A DNA stretch of 64,000 nucleotides, taken from the NCBI GenBank assembly GCA_014607495.2, contig CP053162.1, forward strand, positions 434,001-498,000, in the 5' to 3' direction. This DNA is from Carposina sasakii. Its lineage: Eukaryota; Arthropoda; Insecta; Lepidoptera; Carposinidae. The notes under the pieces are model-generated. The model made no database searches. It was not told where the DNA came from and was given only the letters and a program-made list of their open reading frames with translations. Below, one piece after another: positions 54,451 through 64,000 of this stretch (position 1 is the stretch's first letter; every line of letters begins with the position of its first letter). A program made the position numbers and the translations under genes.

Positions 54451-56879
54451 ACGACACATACACAAGGTTGAATACCTGAAATAGGGTAGCCAGAACTACA
54501 AAATCATAAAGGAGATGCCATGAAAAAACATCGCTATTCTCATGTAAAGGTCAACTTAAAAACCTAGATGTCAGCGATTTTGTGAAAACTTTTCGTAGCT
54601 ATTGAGGAAATGAGGAAAAACATGTTTTTCTTCGATCGTTCCCTCAGTCCGTGTCGACTCAGCAATATGTCGGTACAATAGAATATGACTGTCATTGCCC
54701 CTATTTAGTAGCAATGGATTTGATATTTACAACTTTAATATTTGTTTAGAAATGTGCGAAAATATCTAATCGTAGTTTTTCGATTAACTAGGTGAAACGT
54801 TAAAATTTTATATTATGATTAATGTTGCCTTCTTTAATTATCTGTGATTTACCTACTTATATAACATAAGGATCAAAAATGAAAAAAATAATCTTACAAG
54901 CTTCATTTAGATACCACCTGACATATTTACACAGATAAGGTTTACATCACAATAAAATTATTATGTTTTTGGGTGATACATACAGTTGAATAATCTCATT
55001 AAATAATTACTCAGTATATTCCTGACTTCCATAGTAAGAATCAGAAGAAATTACGAAATAAACAAAATAATTTTCCGCCAGAAAAACGACCAAAGTTAGC
55101 GAGAAGCCACTAGTGTTGTGCAATAAAGTTGTCGATTTATGTGTAGACGCAGAGCTTGAGTGCCGCCTGCGTAGGCTGCCGCGGTCCATGACCTTGGCTT
55201 TTTGGGACTAAGCCAAGGAAAATTGCAGTTAGATGCCAATGTCGTTTCCTAGTAGGGATGGGTGGATATCGATGAAGTTTATTTCACGACGAGCTTTTTA
55301 GATAGAGTTTAAATTATCACAATGAACTGTGATTCATTTGGTTGGTCTTATATACATATATATAGTGTGTATATCTTCAGCCGTATATTGAAACGATATG
55401 TAAACATTATAACTCATCTTTAATAGGCTCTATCTACACCTTATTAAACTACTTTATTAAATAACGGACACTTCTGTTTTCTGAATTTAAAATATATTTA
55501 TTTGTGGATTATATGTAAGATGTTTATAATATTTAAGCAATAGGTACTATACGCAATTGTTTTCTCATGTAGTCGATAATAAATCATCGATATCGTTATT
55601 AAAGCGTCTCCCAACCCTATAATCACTAGTCTGTTACATTCGGCATGGGGTAACGATACAATGTCTGTCGTCGAGGGAGGCTCTTGCCAAAAGCCTCCTA
55701 ATGTAATGTTATCCAACTTAATTATTCTTATTATCCTCTTGTATGAGGACGCTGACCTCTTTGTAGCTTAATGCTCTCTTTAGGGATGTTTGGAAGTTTT
55801 GTGGGTATCTTAGGTATTTGGGGATAGTTTCGTGGCCTTGGAGATATCAAATTGTCCCTTGTAATCTATGTGAATTTCAGTCTTTTCAGGAGACCATCCT
55901 TTAAGGTTAACTTTTCTTTTATCGTAATATAATAATATACCTAAGGTAGATTTTGTTACTACATTATAACAAAACCAATAAAATTATTGGAAGTATTATA
56001 TACCTAATAAATAACATCCACTTACTCGTATAAATTCAATAAACAAATAAAAAACTAATTTATTCAAATTGGGAAATTGAAAATGAACTATAAACAGCGA
56101 TTTATCGTTTAAACTAGGGTAGACGTAGCTATTACTGTCCGGTCAGCTTATTAATTATAATAATGTTTGATTTACCAATATGTTATTATTTAACCACAAG
56201 GAGGCTTATTAAAAATTACAGCCTATCATATTGTCTTAAATATTAAACAATTCTCACAGTAAAACCATTAGAAACCACAACCCCTTCCTTATACTCGTAT
56301 CTTAACACTTCAACGAGTTATAATTTACAAATAGGAAATAAAAACCTCATTAGAAAGTGCTAATCCCACACACACATTAATTATCAACACTTAAGTATTT
56401 AAAAATAATCGACACCCTAAAAGCGGTTGGCTGTATGAAATATATTCCTTTGCCGGCCATACCATACATTATAGAGAAAAAGCGACAGACTGTCAGGGTA
56501 AAAAGTCGATGCAAAAAAACACACGTCGTCAGTAGTATGTAGGTATGGCGGAAGGTTTTAGGCAAAGGTTTTAGGGTAGTTTTTCATAGTTAGATACTTT
56601 CAGACAAGCGGATTTAAATGCGCTTATAACTCTATCTACTAAATAATAATTATTGCTGTTTTATTTACCAGTGATATGATATATGTATAAAATTAATTGA
56701 TTGATTAAAAATCTCAAAATTTTCATCAAAAATGGTTTTTTTTTTATAATTCATTCAATTGGTTAATAAAAAAGTAAAATGGGTATTTTAACGTATACCT
56801 ACACATAAGTATAATTCTTTCTGTAATTTTAAACAATTACCACTCCAAACAGCATAAATATTTGATAGTTCTTTTCCGT
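54451..56879. other. about 2.4 kb without recognisable genes
   Basis: An inverted S1 scrap ('ggtagccagaactacaaaat') is at about 54484-54545. Otherwise AT-rich, with frames of 60 to 72 codons that have no recognisable features. Confidence 0.45.
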
Positions 56880-57190
56880 AGGCCATAATTAATAAACGTG
56901 TATCGGCGGCTTTACGCATATAAAACCCGGGTAGCATTTTATTTGATTATAAACTTTTTTCCTTTGCGCAGCCGACAGAGGGCTCGCGAGGGCCACGACG
57001 GAGTCTTTATCAAAGAAAAAACAAAACACTACAATATCAGCGCACAGCCGCCATATTTGAATTTTGGATCGGATGCGAAAAAAACAGACGCAATGTGCTG
57101 CCAGCACGCGCTCTGCCATATGCTCGGCCTTAAGGCGGATAAAAAAAATTTTTTTTTACTCATCAAACACCCAAAGCGGAGATAAGTGAG
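56880..57190. other. GC-richer patch with overlapping frames on both strands
   Basis: Frames of 95 codons (plus, 56898-57185) and 76 codons (minus, 56889-57119) overlap. Neither resembles a known family. The stretch at 56968-57130 is richer in CG dinucleotides ('gccgacagagggctcgcgag', 'gccagcacgcgctctgccat') than its surroundings. It could be a regulatory element or an untranslated exon; the sequence does not decide. Confidence 0.3.
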
Positions 57191-58043
57191 TGAAAAAATG
57201 GAAACATAAGCATAATATTAGTAGACGGCAGTAAGTTAAATAAAAACTTGGCGCAAAAACGCGGCTCATTTTGAGGTTAAATAGAGAATAGGAGTGCAGG
57301 CGCAACTAGGGTTGTCACAACTGAAAAGCATTTCTACTTTTTTATTATTATTTTTAAGAGTTTTTTTTTATTCATTTAGGTTCATAGTATATTAATTTGT
57401 ATCATAGCTTTTCAGTTTAAATTGACACACCAAAACAAAATTTACTTAATAATTCATTATTTATATTGACGAGGAAAACACTTAAATATTTGGCCCAGTT
57501 ACAAACACATCGGGTAGATACTAAATTAGCCACTTGTTGTGGAAGCTAATAGCTAATATAATTTATTATAATAAAATCACCTAAGAGTTATTTAAATGCC
57601 AAAAAATAAGCATGATTATTAATTTAATTCTATTGCAAGCCCTATTACGAATATGTGCGCGCGCGCAGGACATCTGTCGCAGTTAAATTTGTTCGTCACT
57701 CGTTGCGCGGATTGCTATTTATTAATAGAAAATATACATTTTTGTGCTCCATTGATGTATTTATAGGATTATAATAATGTCGAATCTTGGCGTATGTTTG
57801 TAAACATGTGCTTGAGATAATTTTATTGCTATCAAATCGATACTAGTACTAAAACACTTTACTTGTACCTACTATTTCCTTTTTCATATCATTAGTAAAT
57901 TTTGTAAAAAAAAAAGTAATCTGTTAGAGTGCTAAATAACTAAGTAGTAACTAAGTAGGTATATCTGGTTATTTTGGTATGACTGTATTATAAAGAAAAT
58001 AAAAATTATTATGTACTTATAAGTAGGTATTTTATTATAAAAT
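57191..58043. other. no recognisable feature
   Basis: AT-rich. A short CG run, 'gtgcgcgcgcgcagg', lies at about 57655. Confidence 0.4.
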
Positions 58044-58110
58044 TATTAATAAAGAAAATGGAAAAAATTCTTCACCCGAGTGGGAATCGAACCCACGACC
58101 ACTGCAAACC
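58044..58110 (-). repeat. tRNA-derived SINE-like repeat, truncated copy
   Basis: 'attaataaagaaaatggaaa', 'attcttcacccgagtgggaa' and 'tcgaacccacgacc' match 47975-48040. The D-arm half is missing. Confidence 0.6.
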
Positions 58111-59169
58111 GTGCCAGCATTTTATTATTTTATTTTATACATATATTACGTATTTTATTTTCTTAAAAGATAGACCAATAAATATTTTCATTGGTTCTAA
58201 TTGATATCTTATTTCATGAATGCCATATAATTATTACTTAAATAAATAAATATTTTAATAAGGTTAGGTTAAAGTTGTTCGTAATATTGAAAATCAAATG
58301 AAAATGATTATTTATTTGCTCAAAACATGGTACAATAAAATACTACATTATTATCGAGTAAAATCATAACTTTATTTTTCTATAATTAATTTAGCTACCA
58401 GTCCGTAACAGTGCGAAACTACCCGACTTTCAAAACTTTGTATAGCGGGAGCGTTTAACGCTAAATATATCGAACCATCTAAATAAGTAACGGCATATAT
58501 TTTCTTAATTCCGTACAGCAATACATTTGTCCGTCTGTCTGTCTCGGTGTCTAGACTGGGGTTTTTTGCTCGCACCAGCAATGCATCTTTTAGCAATGCA
58601 CTAATGCAGTGCGCTTTCGCCACTTATGGGCTGAAATTGACATGATAATGTGTCTTTTGTGTGTTAAGTAGTATTTAATTAATTACTTTGCATGTAGGTC
58701 CAATATAAATTAAAAGCTAGTACTAAGTAGAAATTATGGTGAGATATTTTCAAAGTTTTTGATTCTTTTGAATTGAGAAAAAATAGAGTAGGGTAGCAGC
58801 TACGTTATATGAAAATCTGTCTAAAGTTTGTGTACAAAAATCACAGTAATTTTGCTATTGTCAATCAAACTAATATTCGATATAGAGATATTATGCAAAA
58901 AAAAATAGTATCTATTCGGATCACAAACGGAATACAAAATAAATGAAATATTCATCTGATCCCGTGACGAGATCGAATAGGAATAAAATTATAAAATGAA
59001 ATAAAACGGATCCTTTGCGGAATCACTTGCTGGGATCGGAACGGAATAGATCACTTCAAGCTACTCTTTAATTTCAGTATCAGTTTGGGGTAGCGTAGAA
59101 TTTCCGGTGTCTAATTTCAAAACTACACAGATAAAACAATATTATTTAAATTTCCCGTACTCGTACTGA
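58111..59169. other. no recognisable gene or repeat
   Basis: AT-rich. The 83-codon minus frame at 58372-58623 has no recognisable motif. Confidence 0.45.
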
Positions 59170-59320
59170 TGCGGGGTTTCACTAGAATACATCAGCTGCA
59201 TGTTTTTCCGTACATGTCTGTATACTAAACGTGGCTGGTCGTGAGATCTCCCTTCTGAACTTGTAGTTAAGTATAAGTACCTCATTTCGGAAACATAGCC
59301 GTGTGTTATTATTTTATTAT
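59170..59320 (+). repeat. family S1 repeat, internally deleted
   Basis: 'catcagctgcatgtttttcc', 'actaaacgtggctggtcgtg' and 'cctcatttcggaaacatagc' show the S1 ends with the middle missing. Confidence 0.55.
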
Positions 59321-60340
59321 ATGTACTCGTACCTATATTAAAAAACAAAATCTACTCGCACAGTGGAACAAGTGATTATTTTGTACGCAAAAAATTACAA
59401 TCTGCATTTCACACTCGTTTAAGCAAAACCCACGCGATGCTATCTCGTTCCCATGATTAAAGTAAAATTATTTTAGTCACTTTTTTAAATTTAGTCATGC
59501 CAAATGACAGGAAAGTGCATGTCGCTGGTATCTCTTATCGAGTTTACACGATCTTTTAAACAATTGCATTGTAGATAACAACTAAATACTCTGTAATGAT
59601 TTACTTAGCTAGATGTCGGGCTGTTTTAAACTGAACATTATTTTAAATTCTGTTGGCCTTTTCCTTTTTTTTAAACTTGATAAAATCTGATATCATATTT
59701 CATTCTGGTAAAGATTACTGGGATTGATAGTAGGACACATTTTAATTTCTTTATAATATATTTTATAACTATTTCGTTATACACCCAAACTAAAGTATGA
59801 AGTAAGATTTACTTACCTAAATATTTCTTTACTTTTATAACAATATTAATATATAATTTTAAACTCTACCTAAAACTGAATACAAAAGCTAGCTTATTTC
59901 ACGCATTTTCTCTGCAATTTCCGACGTCTGCAGTAACTAAACGCGGCGGCTTTCAGCGTCGGAATGTTTGCAAATAAACTGCGCAGACGCAGCCCCCCAA
60001 CAGACTGCGCCGCATAGACAACAAACTCTACTAGAATGGCAACACTTATATTGAGTATTACCTAATAATCTAGAGAGGTAGAGTTATTGTTTCATGATTT
60101 TTTACATCATAAATTAAACATTTTGCTAATAGAATTTCCCTTAAATGTTTGATATATTTTGTACAAGAAGATTAGGAATTTATTAAAGGTGTAATCTTAA
60201 AGATGAAAATTCTAAGAATTATGATTTTTAATTATAGTTTATACATTTATTTATTAATGATAATTAATGATTAATGATAGGCAATTGCGTGTATGAACTC
60301 AAGTAAGTATACAAAAGAGCAAAAGTTGCATGACACAAAT
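59321..60340. other. about 1 kb, one GC-rich patch
   Basis: 59920-60020 is GC-rich ('aaacgcggcggctttcagcg', 'ctgcgcagacgcagcccccc') in otherwise AT-rich DNA. There is no open frame or splice-bounded exon I can support. Confidence 0.4.
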
Positions 60341-61023
60341 ACAAAATCATCATTTACAGCCCTGAGAAGTCCACTGTTGGACATAGGCCTCCCCCAACAA
60401 CCTCCATTCCGACCGGTCGGAAGCAGCCTGCATCCAACCGACGCCCGCAACCTTGGCCAGGTCATCCGTCCACCTCGCGGGTGGCCTTCCCACGCTGCGC
60501 TTGCCGATACGTGGTATCCACTCTAGAACTTTCCGACTCCATCGGCCATCAGTTCTTCGAGCTATGTGCCCTGCCCATTGCCACTTCAGCTTGCTGGACC
60601 GTTCAGCTATGTCTGTGATCTTTGTACGTCTGCGGATCTCCTCATTTCTGATTCGATCACGCAGAGAGATCCCAAGCATAGCTCTCTCCATCGCTCGCTG
60701 TGCGATCCTGAGCTTTTTTATGAGGCACATAGTTAGAGACCACGTCTCGGCACCGTAGGTCATCACCGGCAGCACGCACTGGTTGAACACCTTCGTCTTT
60801 AAGGACTGGGGTATCTTGGACACAAATAAGCTTCGTAGTTTCCCGAACGCTGCCCAGCCGAGTTGGATTCGCCGAGTTACCTCCTTCTCAAAGTTGGACT
60901 TACCTAGTTTGACCGTCTGTCCCAGGTAAACATACTCGTCAACAACTTCAAGCATCGAGCTCCCAACCAGTACAGGAGTGGGCGGCACATGGACGTTCGA
61001 CATGATCTTCGTCTTGTCCATGT
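60341..61023 (-). pseudogene. RTE-type non-LTR retrotransposon, 5'-truncated C-terminal part
   Basis: An open frame of 223 codons (61021 down to 60350) encodes the C-terminal end of an RTE-type reverse-transcriptase polyprotein, a family often annotated as 'endonuclease-reverse transcriptase' in silkworm. Visible blocks: MDKTKIMSNVHV at the start, VYLGQ, GWAAFGKLRSLFVSKIPQSL, CVLPVMTYGAETWSLT, RAMLGISLRDRIRNEEIRRR, KLKWQWAGHIARRTDGRW, GKRSVGRPPARWTDDL and EAYVQQWTSQG. The catalytic reverse-transcriptase motifs and the endonuclease would lie upstream and are absent, so it is 5'-truncated. The frame is intact, implying a recent insertion. A candidate target duplication, AATACAAAAT, occurs at 60338-60347 and 61032-61041. 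Confidence 0.85.
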
Positions 61024-61436
61024 AGTATATTAATACAAAATAGGTACATTGAAATTATAAAACATAAAAGCTCTGAGCTCCGAAGTCCTGAATGCGCAGT
61101 GTCGTCACAGACCAGCGCGTGCGCACATCAAACCCGACGGGATGCGCAGACGACGTCTCGACGCCTCCTTACCCTCCCCCTCGCCCCCCTCCTCGGAACT
61201 GTGGCGCCACCTTCCGATACTTTGCATAATTGAATCAAATCATTCAAGATGATTGAACTGTCATGTAGGAGTAACGATGTGTCGATAGATTCATGTCCAT
61301 TTTGTGTTTAGTTTATTGTGATTTAATGTTAGGATGTAATAAAAAAACATTTATTTTTAAGGATAAACTAAAGTTTTTATTCACTTGCAAGTTTTTTTTA
61401 TAACATTGTTAACAATTATTTTACAAAACGAAATTA
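61024..61436. other. GC-rich patch between two mobile elements
   Basis: 61080-61215 is unusually GC-rich ('cagcgcgtgcgcacatcaaa', 'gatgcgcagacgacgtctcg'), with a pyrimidine tract 'ccttaccctccccctcgccc'. I see no protein motif; it may be an unrecognised exon or a regulatory sequence. Confidence 0.3.
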
Positions 61437-62170
61437 TCTACACTCTACACTTAATATTATATTATAAAGAGGAAAACTTTGTTTGGTTGTAATGAACAGG
61501 CTCAAAAACTACAGGATCGATTTCAAAAATTCTTACACCGTTAGAATCCTTATTGGACCTGGATGAACATAGGCTATAAGAATTTCCCGATATTCCCACG
61601 GGAGGGCGACCAACGGGAATTCTATATTTTTTTACGAAAACCGCTATACATATGAAGCTGAAATCGGGCATATATGTTTATTGGGGACAACGAGAGAGGT
61701 CTAAAAACGGATTTCCCGAAATTCCCACGGGAAGGGGACAAACGGGAATTCAAAATTTTTACGAACACTGCTATTTGTATGAAGCTGAAATCGGATTAAG
61801 GACTACGAGGAAGTCCTAAGAATGGATTTCCCAAAATTCCCACGGGAAGGGGACTAACGGGAATACATTTTTTTTACAAAAACCGCTGTACATGTGAAGT
61901 TAAAATCGGATATATATGTTCATTAGAGACTGCGGGGAAGCACTAAGAATGGATTTCCCGAAATTCCCACGGAAAGGGACTGTCTGTGCGTTTGTGCACG
62001 CTAATCTCTGAACTGAACCGATTTCGATGCAGTTTTCAGGAATATATTGTGACAGGTCCCACTTAACATATAGGCTACTTTTTATCCAGGGAAAATGTTT
62101 TTATCCCGGATAATTTCGACATTTTGTTTTTTCTGTAATCCACGCGGACGGAGTCGCGGGCGTCCATTAG
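61437..62170 (+). mobile_element. non-autonomous Helitron with internal minisatellite
   Basis: It starts TCTACACTCTACACTTAATA after A, with the initial TCTACAC doubled, and ends GTCGCGGGCGTCCATTAG before T, so the usual CTAG is changed to TTAG. Four minisatellite units of about 120 bp contain 'cccgaaattcccacgg'. It then joins the 'gacaggtcccacttaacata' module seen in other copies. No coding capacity. Confidence 0.8.
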
Positions 62171-62431
62171 TTAATCATATGCGTAGCTAATTTCATGAGT
62201 TCCATCGTCGTTTTCCTTGGCAGATCATGAAATATTTAAAAAAATTATAAAATATAATAATTGAGCTCAATATATTAACATAACGTAAATCCATTTAGGT
62301 TCTATTAATATGAAGCACTAACAAAAGACACAATATCCCGTTAAAGCTTAATGACACCCTTTCAAAACCTGAGAACCAGTCAGAAATAGGTATTATAAAA
62401 ATATGGCGTCCACCTTTGACATTTTCACGCA
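62171..62431. other. no recognisable feature
   Basis: AT-rich sequence upstream of the weak frame at 62432. Confidence 0.4.
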
Positions 62432-62803
62432 TTGTTCGCATTTCTTTTCGCAAGTTGTCCGCATTCATACAAGAAGGACAAAGCCAGTATCTTGGTTCAC
62501 CTACGCATGAGCTCAATGTATGGAGACATGCAGACAACGAACTTACGATGTAGAACACAGGCTATAGCGATCTGTATTGCGTTGATCATACTCTTTGGAA
62601 CGATTTTTTTGGTTATCTCTTTGGTTATCAACTTTACTGCATTTATAATTAAGGTACTATTCATTTTGATTAATAAAGAAAAATTTAGGGAACTAATCAG
62701 AATCACGCATCTTTCCCGAAGTAGAGATCATGGACAGACCTTCATTTCTTATGATACTGACATATCTCTTTCGCTTCATCTTGATATTCTTCATTCACGA
62801 TAG
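62432..62803 (+). pseudogene. possible broken membrane-protein (chemoreceptor-like) fragment
   Basis: A 123-codon frame has a strongly hydrophobic middle, QAIAICIALIILFGTIFLVI then SLVINFTAFIIKVLFILI, followed by NKEKFRELIRITH. Two membrane passes followed by K-x-(F)-x-x-L are reminiscent of the second membrane segment of insect odorant receptors, but no diagnostic motif is present. Just upstream, a different frame is open (…GSPTHEL…), so a frameshift around 62510-62560 is possible. No good splice sites frame it. Chance hydrophobicity in AT-rich DNA is a serious alternative. Confidence 0.22.
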
Positions 62804-63059
62804 CCGGTTTAAGGTATTCTTGACTTTTTTTTTACATTCTAAACTACTTTGAGTAACGCTAACTCTTATATGTTATGGCAAACGAAAAGAGTTATTTCGG
62901 GGTAGACGCATAAAAGAAGGTTACGGCACATTTTAAAAAGGAAATTGCAAATAATGAAAATAGACGTGGGTGTAGTAATGGCGTAGCTTCATGTCTTTCA
63001 TAGACAATATAATAACTTAGTAAATAGATGAATGGACCTTCTATAACCTATTTTTAATG
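62804..63059. other. no recognisable feature
   Basis: AT-rich sequence. Confidence 0.4.
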
Positions 63060-63715
63060 AGTATGGCGATATTTTTGACAAAAACATTTTTTTCTAGAAG
63101 CAATTTTTCCATTCGCAAAATTTCTTATTTTCTCTTTCTCTTTCAATTTGTTATTTTCTCTATATCGAATGCCCCGGTTTCCTATTTTCTCAATAGTAAT
63201 AATTCCATTCGTAAATTTAAACAATCTTATTAAATCCAAATAGTTTATTGCAAGAACACTTTCCCACGCTTTAAACAGATGTACTAAAAGTAGGTATTGG
63301 AACTATTTTATTCATATTTCTGGTCTATTATATTGTTTTGTCCAACTCTTGTTTTCATTTTTTGTTCCCATGATATACAGGCACGCTCTTGAGGAATCCT
63401 AATGAAATAAACCAGGAATAGGTACGCTGGTCATATTCAGACACTAAATGTCTTATAAAGTTCTTAGCTGAACTTTGAATGAAAGAGATAATAATTATAA
63501 TCCTTGCCAGTTCAAAGCTGTATCGAAAGGAAGCTATTGTTCAAAGTAGCTATATGTTTATTATCAAGAAGAAATATCGGTAAAATATGCGTATGGAATT
63601 TAGTAAATTAAACTTCGGAAAAATCCGCGAAATAAAACAAATACTTTGGTAAATTTCGCGAATGGAAAAATTTGCTTCAAGAAAAAAAATATTTTTTCAA
63701 AAATATCGCCATACT
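63060..63715. mobile_element. foldback/MITE-like element with long inverted ends
   Basis: The left arm (63060-63125) starts AGTATGGCGATATTTTTGAC and includes 'gaagcaatttttccattcgc'. The right arm (about 63650-63715) is its diverged reverse complement, ending 'caaaaatatcgccatact'. About 656 bp in total, non-coding. I see no target duplication. Confidence 0.6.
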
Positions 63716-64000
63716 CTGTTTAATATCATAACCAAATGAATCGCAGTTTTTTGCCCACATTCACACAAAAATGCCAAAGTTTATTTTAGTTCAACAAGTT
63801 TATTCACGTTGGTATTGAGTTGATATTAAGCTGAATAGAGTAATTAGCGAATGTATGTCAATCATGGGGAACTTTCTCAATTTTGTTCAATTAAAGCGTT
63901 ATTTTGTCTGAAGATAATTTTTCTTGCCTTAATAGTGGTAAAAGAATTTGAAATAATTCGGATAAACTGCAAACTACGTAGGTATTAATTTTGCTTAGAT
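63716..64000. other. no recognisable feature
   Basis: AT-rich to the window end. Confidence 0.4.

Noticed and set aside
60293..60758. Plus-strand frames of 77 and 101 codons
   Set aside because: They are antisense to the intact RTE C-terminal frame on the minus strand.
62295..62558. Minus-strand frame with CxxC-like cysteines (WLCPSCMNAD)
   Set aside because: A single CPSC without paired zinc ligands, no homologous feature, and overlap with the more protein-like plus-strand frame. Not enough to call a zinc finger or a gene.
42305..64000. LIM-domain exons of the prickle-type gene
   Set aside because: Looked for C-x2-C...H-x2-C patterns between splice sites on the plus strand and found none convincing. 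They are presumed to lie beyond the window.

Overview
The window looks like nuclear DNA of a moth or butterfly (Lepidoptera). It is AT-rich, has spliced genes with GT-AG introns, and is packed with repeats I recognise as typical of Lepidoptera: Helitrons whose 3' end reads GTCGCGGGCGTCCACTAG, RTE-type non-LTR retrotransposon tails, tRNA-headed SINE-like repeats, and the short 'cacgcctttatccctta' repeat. There is no bacterial or viral gene organisation.

Only one host gene is securely visible: a prickle/espinas-type planar cell polarity gene on the + strand. Three consecutive coding exons (28408-28882, 41440-41553, 42176-42304) join in phase 0 and together encode a proline/serine-rich stretch followed by the PET domain. 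The start of the protein must lie before 28408. The LIM domains must lie after 42304, and I could not find them before base 64000, so the rest of the window is probably intron or beyond. A weak, broken membrane-protein-like reading frame (62432-62803) is the only other candidate host coding sequence.

The 12.6-kb intron between the first two visible exons holds the most interesting object: a DNA-transposon-like element of about 4.8 kb (about 30883-35723). It has imperfect terminal inverted repeats, a non-coding first exon, an intron that contains eight 72-bp tandem repeats, and a long intact reading frame (798 residues from the preferred ATG) of an uncharacterised insect family with a plausible RNase-H-like D-D-E/D core.

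The rest is mobile-element debris with readable stratigraphy. A Helitron (13493-14288) sits inside a SINE-like repeat whose uninterrupted copy is at 45231-45470, so its A^T insertion point can be read directly. Two hAT-like MITEs (24082-24477, 28919-29309) have perfect 8-bp target duplications, and one lies 36 bp past a prickle splice donor. Four MITE families with different interiors share the same TACAGGGTG-type end. RTE fragments fall into two groups with different 3' tails, ATG/TGA or AGA repeats. Foldback elements, a short LTR-like unit and GC-rich patches complete the picture. Long stretches, listed individually, show nothing recognisable.
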